A stretch of 27,555 nucleotides of DNA from Akkermansia sp. (GTDB lineage Bacteria; Verrucomicrobiota; Verrucomicrobiia; Verrucomicrobiales; Akkermansiaceae), in the NCBI GenBank assembly GCA_020047775.1, contig JAIFNK010000134.1, forward strand, positions 1 to 27,555. Direction: 5' to 3'. How positions within the stretch are numbered: position 1 is the stretch's first letter; each line of letters opens with the position of its first letter. Positions 22,929 to 27,555 of this stretch are shown one piece after another. The position numbers and the translations under genes were made by a program. A model generated the notes under the pieces. The model searched no databases. It was given only the letters and a program-made list of their open reading frames with translations, and was not told where the DNA came from.

Positions 22929-24254
22929 TTACGCAATTTTGGCGGTGTCAACGACTCTTTGGTTTTCAAGCTGCATGCAGAGCCTCCGGAGTCGCTCTCG
23001 GATCGACCAAGGAAGCTCCTTGGGCAGCCATCCGTCGGGCGGCATGATGGAAAACCACGCTTTGGCGTCCTCCTCCGTCACAACTTCGCGGTAGTGGCGG
23101 AAGATCATCTTCGGTGAGTTGCCAGCCTCCAAGGCCGTCCGGGCTACGTCGCCTGTCAGTGCCACGCGATAGCTGATGAACGAGTGTCTGAGGGCATTCT
23201 GACGCCATCCACCGGGAATCTTGGCTTTCACGGCCAAGTCGCTCATCGCTCCGGCCACCGCCGTCAGCGTTACGATCTTGCCGGTCGATTCGCGCCAGGG
23301 GGCAAGCCATGCCTTGAGATTCTCTGGCAGCGGGACGAGCCGCCGTGCTGCGGTCTTGGCTTTGCGGCCAGCTATTTCGATGTGGCCGCGATCCCATTTG
23401 ATGTCCTCCCAATCGAGCCGCATGATCTCTGCGCTCCGAATGCCGGCGAACGCCCCGATTGCGATCACCGGCAGAATCCGCGCGTGGGAATTCACCAGTA
23501 GGCTTGTGATTTCATCCGGCGTGAAGATCTCGATTTCCGTCTCCGGTTCCTTGAATGTCTCCGTCTGCTCGGCGGCGGTTTTTCGATCCGGATGGAGATA
23601 GCCCTGTTTCTTGGCGAAGTTGAACATGGTTACGATGTTTCTCCGGTGTCCGTTCCGACTGACTGGGCCGAGCCCCTTGAGATCTGCTAGATATTTGTTG
23701 ATGTCCGCAGTCGTTATTTCACCGATATTGCCGGAGAGTTTGTCGGTGAACCGCTTCAGACTCACCCGGCACCCGTTGACGTAGGCCGCGCTCACACCAG
23801 TTCTGGCACGAGATTTCACAAACTCGGCAGCGACCTGAGCGGTGTTCTTCACCTTGAGCAGGTCGGTCCGGTTCGCCTCATAGAAACGAACGGCATCGGA
23901 GAGTGTGATCCCCTTCACCGCATTGCGGGCACTGATCCATTCGTCAATGGCGGCAGCGAGTGTGACACCGAATTTTGAGGTCTGCTTCTCGCAATACCGG
24001 AGGAGTTCCAGATCGCGCTTGGTGACCTCACCTCCGGCTTCCCAACCATTGGCAAGACGGACCGTGATCTGTTGGGCGACCATGCGGGCTTCCTCCATAT
24101 CCGACAGACTTCGAGTCCGCCGCCGACCTCCCTCTTTCCACACCAGGGTGAACCCGGAATATCCATCCTTACGATTGATCGTGTAGATCTTTACTCTCGT
24201 GGAACCGTTGCCGAATTCCACGACACTGCTGCGGCGTTTGCGCTTCTGGGACAT
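22929..24254 (-). CDS. Tyrosine recombinase (element integrase)
   Basis: The 441-residue integrase has an arm-binding N-terminus (VKIYTINRKDGYSGFTLVWK), a SAM-like core-binding domain (about 105-235) and a catalytic domain from about 255. Arginine I is in GAFAGIRSAEIMRLDW. Box II reads NALRHSFISY, with Asn where HxxR enzymes have His, and the later position reads EAGNSPKMIFRHYREV, with Asn for the usual His of GHS and tyrosine in HY. I recall this form from Verrucomicrobia and relatives. ATG 24254 (MSQKRKRR) is preferred to the TTG at 24275. It should integrate and excise the 11-24 kb element; the att sites were not found. Confidence 0.9.
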   Translation of the reverse strand: MSQKRKRRSSVVEFGNGSTRVKIYTINRKDGYSGFTLVWKEGGRRRTRSLSDMEEARMVAQQITVRLANGWEAGGEVTKRDLELLRYCEKQTSKFGVTLAAAIDEWISARNAVKGITLSDAVRFYEANRTDLLKVKNTAQVAAEFVKSRARTGVSAAYVNGCRVSLKRFTDKLSGNIGEITTADINKYLADLKGLGPVSRNGHRRNIVTMFNFAKKQGYLHPDRKTAAEQTETFKEPETEIEIFTPDEITSLLVNSHARILPVIAIGAFAGIRSAEIMRLDWEDIKWDRGHIEIAGRKAKTAARRLVPLPENLKAWLAPWRESTGKIVTLTAVAGAMSDLAVKAKIPGGWRQNALRHSFISYRVALTGDVARTALEAGNSPKMIFRHYREVVTEEDAKAWFSIMPPDGWLPKELPWSIRERLRRLCMQLENQRVVDTAKIA

Positions 24255-24275
24255 AGGCCCGGGACGCGATGTCAA

Positions 24276-24742
24276 TTGGTCCGAAGCCTTATCTGGACCA
24301 TTGCCCCGGTTTTTCGGTTTTACTTCATAATCAATTGATGATGAGCTGATTGGGCAAATGACCCCACCAGACCGACCATTCGTAAAATCAAGGAAAACAA
24401 GGGGTTACACACATTGTATGTGCCCTAAATTGCCCCCTAGTGGTTTTCCTGCTGAAAAGGCTTTTCCAAGGATCTCAGCCGCCTCTATTCCTCAGCGCTT
24501 TTGGGTAGAAATACACCGATTCGGCAGCTTGCGCATCCAACCACCTCCAGAAGGCTGCCTTTTGAAAAAGGCAAATAGCTAGGGTGCAGGCGGCTCTGGG
24601 AAATTCTTCCTCTGACTGTGGGTGAAAATGGCCCTTCTGAGGACAGCCAGCAAATCGGCGGAACCCGACCCGTTACTTGGACTGTGACACGTATGAGCTT
24701 CATCCCTTGTTCCGGACACGCCATTTAAAGCACAGGGTTGGC
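24276..24742. other. Gap without a recognisable gene; possible element boundary
   Basis: About 470 bp between the integrase and the metallophosphoesterase hold only short frames without family content. Lower GC content, a TCAATTGA palindrome near 24331 and an ACATTGTATGT dyad near 24411 are seen. The right attachment site is expected here, but I found no direct repeat matching 11125-11205. Confidence 0.45.
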
Positions 24743-24766
24743 GCAGGGTGACGTTTGGCACCCTGC
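24743..24766. promoter_or_regulatory. Inverted repeat before the metallophosphoesterase gene
   Basis: GCAGGGTG and CACCCTGC (8 bp) with an eight-base spacer, followed by TCAAAAAA. It may be an operator or a terminator for upstream transcription. Confidence 0.55.
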
Positions 24767-24832
24767 TCAAAAAACCTCAAACCAGACTTGGCTGGCAAGA
24801 CGGCCTGCCCCATGAGCATATTGAACCGCGCT

Positions 24833-25528
24833 ATGAAGACCTATCTCCTCGGAGATCACCACACGAACTACGACGATTTGTTGCGGGCCATGCTCCGCAA
24901 AGGGTGGAAGAATGTTCGAATCGTTCATGTGGGTGACGGCGAAGAGGGGTATCCGGGGTCCTGGGACGAGGAGACGGCGGTGCGACTGGATAAGGGCTTC
25001 GCCGCTCTTGGCATCGAATACCTGAGCATCCGCGGCAACCATTCGAACCCGCACGTGTTCGACGGGTCCATCATGTTGCCGAACTTCAAATTGCTACCCG
25101 ACTACAGCCGGTTGGAGATCAACGGTGAATCTTGGTTGTTTGTGGGTGGAGCAGTCAGCATCAACCGCATCGAGCGGGAGGTGGGAAAGACCTGGTGGGT
25201 GGAGGAGGAAATGGTTCTGCGCGAAGATCTCGCGCATCCTGCGGATGTCCTTGTCACCCACGCTGGCCCCTCATGGTTGTCGCCTCCCCCCAACCTGTTG
25301 GTAGAAGGGTTCATCCGCAGCGAGGAAGCCATCGGCTGCCACTCCTTGCGGCAGGAACTGGCGGATGAACAACTTCGCCATGACCGGTTGTTTGAATTGG
25401 TGAAACCCCGCCATTGGTATTACGGGCATTACCATCACCAGGCCGACCATCAGCACGAGGGATGTGTCATCAAACAACTCGGACTTGCGGATGTAGTGCT
25501 CCATGAAGTGGGCAATATCAGTGGCTAG
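24833..25528 (+). CDS. Metallophosphoesterase
   Basis: The 231-residue protein has the calcineurin-like motifs in order: GDHH (7-10), VGDGE (33-37), IRGNHSN (66-72), VTHAGPSW (about 142) and YGHYHH (about 204). These bind two metal ions and hydrolyse phosphoesters. The first motif is GDHH rather than GDxHG, a common variant. The start is taken as ATG 24833 (MKTYLLGD), directly at the first strand; ATG 24812 (MSILNRAMKTY) is possible. It stands alone between the integrase end and the ImmA/XRE operon on the other strand. Substrate unknown; cyclic nucleotides, nucleotides or RNA ends are all possible. Confidence 0.9.
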   Translation: MKTYLLGDHHTNYDDLLRAMLRKGWKNVRIVHVGDGEEGYPGSWDEETAVRLDKGFAALGIEYLSIRGNHSNPHVFDGSIMLPNFKLLPDYSRLEINGESWLFVGGAVSINRIEREVGKTWWVEEEMVLREDLAHPADVLVTHAGPSWLSPPPNLLVEGFIRSEEAIGCHSLRQELADEQLRHDRLFELVKPRHWYYGHYHHQADHQHEGCVIKQLGLADVVLHEVGNISG

Positions 25529-25655
25529 GAGGAAGGCTCATCCTTGCCACCGTAATCGTCGCACTCTCGAAGTGCTCGGAAAGGGACCGAAGCTCAAGGT
25601 AGTAGCAGGAATGGGGGTGAACCAGAGCGTCACATTCGCCCCCCTCGGCGGGCAG

Positions 25656-25823
25656 CTATACAAGTTCCTCAATCAATGCGCGTTCCCCTCCCGGCGTGCC
25701 ATAGAGGCAGAGCGAGGGCGCACCCAGAAGCGGATCGAACCACGCCGCCACCGAGGTACCCGCGAAAGCGAATGTGGCGGCCGGGTCCGGGACTGATATG
25801 GTCGTCTTGCAGAGCTTCACCAT
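25656..25823 (-). CDS. Possible 55-residue ORF following the ImmA gene
   Basis: The frame from ATG 25823 to TAG 25656 begins MVKLCKTTISVPDPAATFAF and ends GERALIEELV, a protein-like composition. The same frame is open further upstream through the end of the ImmA gene (reading IDPDVKRDERPNLYSDA), but no earlier ATG was found. It could be a third operon gene read by reinitiation, or the C-terminus of a longer frame-overlapping product. Not recognised. Confidence 0.35.
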   Translation of the reverse strand: MVKLCKTTISVPDPAATFAFAGTSVAAWFDPLLGAPSLCLYGTPGGERALIEELV

Positions 25824-25870
25824 CCGCTCTTGGATAGCGTCACTATAGAGGTTGGGGCGCTCATCTCTTT

Positions 25871-26395
25871 TTACATCCGGATCAATTCGACGGACGTCAG
25901 TCGGATCGTCATTGCTTGTTTGCTGACGCGGTAGCGTTCGGCCAGCGCGGCGATTGTATCGTTGTGCTCCGCATCCAGTGGTCCAAGCCCCGCCAAATCC
26001 GCCCGAAGAAATTCCTCTGGCATCAGAATTTCCGCAGCAAACCGGTTCGCCTCGATCTCATCTTCGTCGATCCTCTCTTCAATTTTTTGCCCTTCTGACG
26101 TGGCAAAAGCTCGATCAACATGCAGTCCGCTTTTTGCATGCAGAAGAAGATGCCCCAGTTCGTGAGCAACGATAAATCGCTGGCGAACAGCTAGGTGGTT
26201 TGAGTTGAAGCCAATGACAGGCTCCGAGCCTGGCGTGCGCAACAGGAATCCGGTGATATGGTCGTCACCTGGAGCACTGGTGAGCGATACGCCCTGCCCT
26301 TTGACGAGAGCTTCGATGGCTACTGGCGGTGCAGTGATGCCCGCATCTAGAAGCAGTTTATTCGCTGTGTCTTTGATCAATTTCCAACGGATCAT
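25871..26395 (-). CDS. ImmA/IrrE-family zinc metallopeptidase
   Basis: The 174-residue protein carries the HEXXH zinc site (HELGHLLLH, H78-E79-H82) and the downstream glutamate helix in EANRFAAEILMP. A C-terminal HTH-like segment (IAALAERYRVSKQAMTIRL) follows. Family members (ImmA, IrrE/DdrO protease) cleave a partner XRE repressor on signal. The ATG at 26395 overlaps the XRE stop (ATGA), giving the usual repressor-protease pair. It likely controls either a second mobile element or a stress-inducible gene set near it. Confidence 0.9.
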   Translation of the reverse strand: MIRWKLIKDTANKLLLDAGITAPPVAIEALVKGQGVSLTSAPGDDHITGFLLRTPGSEPVIGFNSNHLAVRQRFIVAHELGHLLLHAKSGLHVDRAFATSEGQKIEERIDEDEIEANRFAAEILMPEEFLRADLAGLGPLDAEHNDTIAALAERYRVSKQAMTIRLTSVELIRM

Positions 26396-26727
26396 TGTCT
26401 AAAATGAGGGATTACCCCCTGGGAAAGGTTGTGGAGAGCAGCACGAACAAACTCTGCGGCATCACCAGCCGAACTTAAATCCGGCCCACCTGCGGGGGCA
26501 GGTTGCAAAGGGGCGATCAACTCAGCAGGCGGTAGCCCTAAAGCAGCTGCGAGGGTAAACACGTGATGCAACAAGAGCTTCTGCCGTCCGGCTTCAATAT
26601 TGACGACCGAGACACGGCTCAGCCCAGCGCTATTCGCGAGTTCCTCTTGGGTCAGCCTTTTCCCGCGAACCTCGCGGATGCGCGCACCCGCTAACTCGTA
26701 AAATCGTTTTTGATCGAAATTGGCCAC
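26392..26727 (-). CDS. XRE-family repressor partner of the ImmA peptidase
   Basis: The 111-residue regulator has an XRE HTH at about 12-68 (LTQEELANSAGLSRVSVVNI, then EAGRQKLLLHHVFTLAAALG) and a flexible Pro/Ala-rich end, the region where ImmA-type proteases cut. The start is taken as GTG 26727, because GGGAGA lies eight bases upstream (26741-26736); ATG 26766 has no such site. Direct TTCTTACGT repeats upstream fit autoregulation. Confidence 0.85.
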   Translation of the reverse strand: MANFDQKRFYELAGARIREVRGKRLTQEELANSAGLSRVSVVNIEAGRQKLLLHHVFTLAAALGLPPAELIAPLQPAPAGGPDLSSAGDAAEFVRAALHNLSQGVIPHFRQ

Positions 26728-26766
26728 GGCCAAAATCTCCCAAGGCCGACAGGAATGCGCAAGCAA

Positions 26767-26818
26767 TTCTTACGTTTGCCTTTCTTACGTCCGTTCTTGT
26801 AGTGGTTTTTTCTTGCAT
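26767..26818. promoter_or_regulatory. Direct repeats upstream of the XRE gene (candidate operators)
   Basis: TTCTTACGT occurs at 26767 and 26782, TTCTTGT at 26794 and TTCTTGCAT at 26810. The four lie between the XRE gene and the divergent second integrase gene. Confidence 0.55.
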
Positions 26819-26885
26819 TTACACTCCAACAATGTATCGTGCCCCACGTCGCCGCCATTCAAGGCGATTGAAACCCCTGCTAACC

Positions 26886-27524
26886 ATGAACTTGAATTCG
26901 AGATCCCGCTACAATTGGCGAAAATACCCCGGCAACGTGACCTGCAGCTGCAACTCCAGCGGGTGGTGCGTCTACTTCCCTACCGAGCGGGACGGCAAAC
27001 CAGTGCGTGCCCGAAAAAGGTTTCCGAGTAGGGTGACGGCTCACCAGTTTGCGCTACAAAAAGCAGAAGAGATCACGCAACATGGAACTGCCTATGGCAC
27101 GTTGCCAAATGAGGTTCATACGGCTTACCGCCTCTATCGGGAACAAGTCACACTGCTTGCCAAAGGCGGGAAGGAGACGCCGTCGTTCGAAATGCTGGTG
27201 CGCGGTGCGCTGACTTCCTTGGCTACAGAAATTATTCCCGGGGAATCCGCTGTTGCTGACAGAATCGAAAGTTACCTGGCAAGCCGGAAGGCAGACCTTT
27301 CAGTCACAACATACGCCAACCTCCGCGCCCCACTCCACCTGTTTGCTCGTTCGCTGGGCGACAGAGCAATGCGGTCGATCACCCCCGAAATGATCGAACG
27401 TTGGTTATCAGACCTCCCACGACAACGCTCCACGAAGGAGCAGGAACCAAAACAGGATCCAAAACACAGCCATCCCACAGGAAGGCTTAGCTTGGAGCGG
27501 AAAAGCGGGCTGGTGTTGAGTTGA
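26886..27524 (+). pseudogene. Second tyrosine recombinase, N-terminal part only
   Basis: The 212-residue frame has an arm-binding domain (RYNWRKYPGNVTCSCN, CVYFPTERDGKPVRARKRFP) and a SAM-like core-binding domain (DRIESYLASRKADLSVTTYA, MRSITPEMIERWLSDLP). It then runs into a charged stretch and stops at 27524 without any catalytic residue. The end looks like frameshifted or foreign sequence. ATG 26886 (MNLNSRSRYN) is chosen; longer frames lack the family start. Either a frameshift splits it, with the catalytic part beyond the window, or it is a decayed integrase. It belongs to the same broad integrase group as the one at 22929. Confidence 0.7.
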
Positions 27525-27555
27525 AATCCCTGCCACTCGGTAGGGTGTTATGAAC

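Noticed and set aside
11125..24830. att direct repeats bounding the element
   Set aside because: Only short similarities (such as ATACACC) were found between 11125-11205 and 24276-24830; not enough to call.
25503..25796. 97-codon plus-strand ORF
   Set aside because: Overlaps the end of the metallophosphoesterase gene, has no ribosome binding site, and the opposite strand has a more protein-like frame.

Overview
The window is about 27.5 kb of GC-rich, densely packed bacterial DNA with weak ribosome binding sites and many 4-base ATGA start/stop overlaps. No rRNA, tRNA or CRISPR array was seen. Integrase type, codon use and gene style suggest a Verrucomicrobiota-like bacterium; this is an inference, because the window holds no taxonomic marker gene.

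Region 1 (1-10.3 kb, minus strand) is a defence island. Transcription runs right to left. It starts with an AbiE-like pair: a winged-helix protein whose N-terminus looks like a PD-(D/E)XK nuclease, then a nucleotidyltransferase. A 33-codon ORF follows, joined to both neighbours by ATGA overlaps. Next comes a very large protein with HIT, HKD (phospholipase D-like) nuclease, superfamily 2 helicase and C-terminal S24/LexA-like peptidase domains, split in two by a deletion between helicase motifs I and II. Downstream are a chimeric HsdR/DUF1016 remnant, hsdR with an exact 66-bp in-frame tandem duplication, and the start of hsdM, which runs off the left edge.

Region 2 (10.3-11.2 kb) holds the operator of the AbiE-like operon and a gene for an exported repeat protein (six RDASG units).

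Region 3 (11.2-24.3 kb) looks like an integrated plasmid-like or satellite-like mobile element. A tyrosine recombinase and an excisionase-like HTH protein sit at its right end. Next to them is a 1-kb gene-poor stretch rich in perfect stem-loops, several with a common six-base NNCGRM loop, then two DNA-binding proteins and a primase/SF3-helicase replication protein. Downstream of the replication gene, nine GGACAC/GTGTCC motifs surround a 49-bp strictly alternating purine-pyrimidine tract, a good candidate origin. Further left is a leftward operon of about eleven small genes (DUF2786, HTH proteins, AAA+ ATPase, HAD phosphatase-like) diverging from a rightward amidoligase operon. The amidoligase gene carries an exact 90-bp in-frame tandem duplication. 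No capsid, terminase or conjugation genes were recognised.

Region 4 (24.3-27.5 kb) holds a metallophosphoesterase, an XRE regulator/ImmA-type peptidase pair with a possible short overlapping ORF, and a second tyrosine recombinase lacking a catalytic domain, which suggests another island continues to the right.

The strongest candidates for something undescribed are the AbiE-like / HIT-HKD-helicase-S24 cassette, the common-loop stem-loop family, and the GGACAC/alternating-tract origin candidate.
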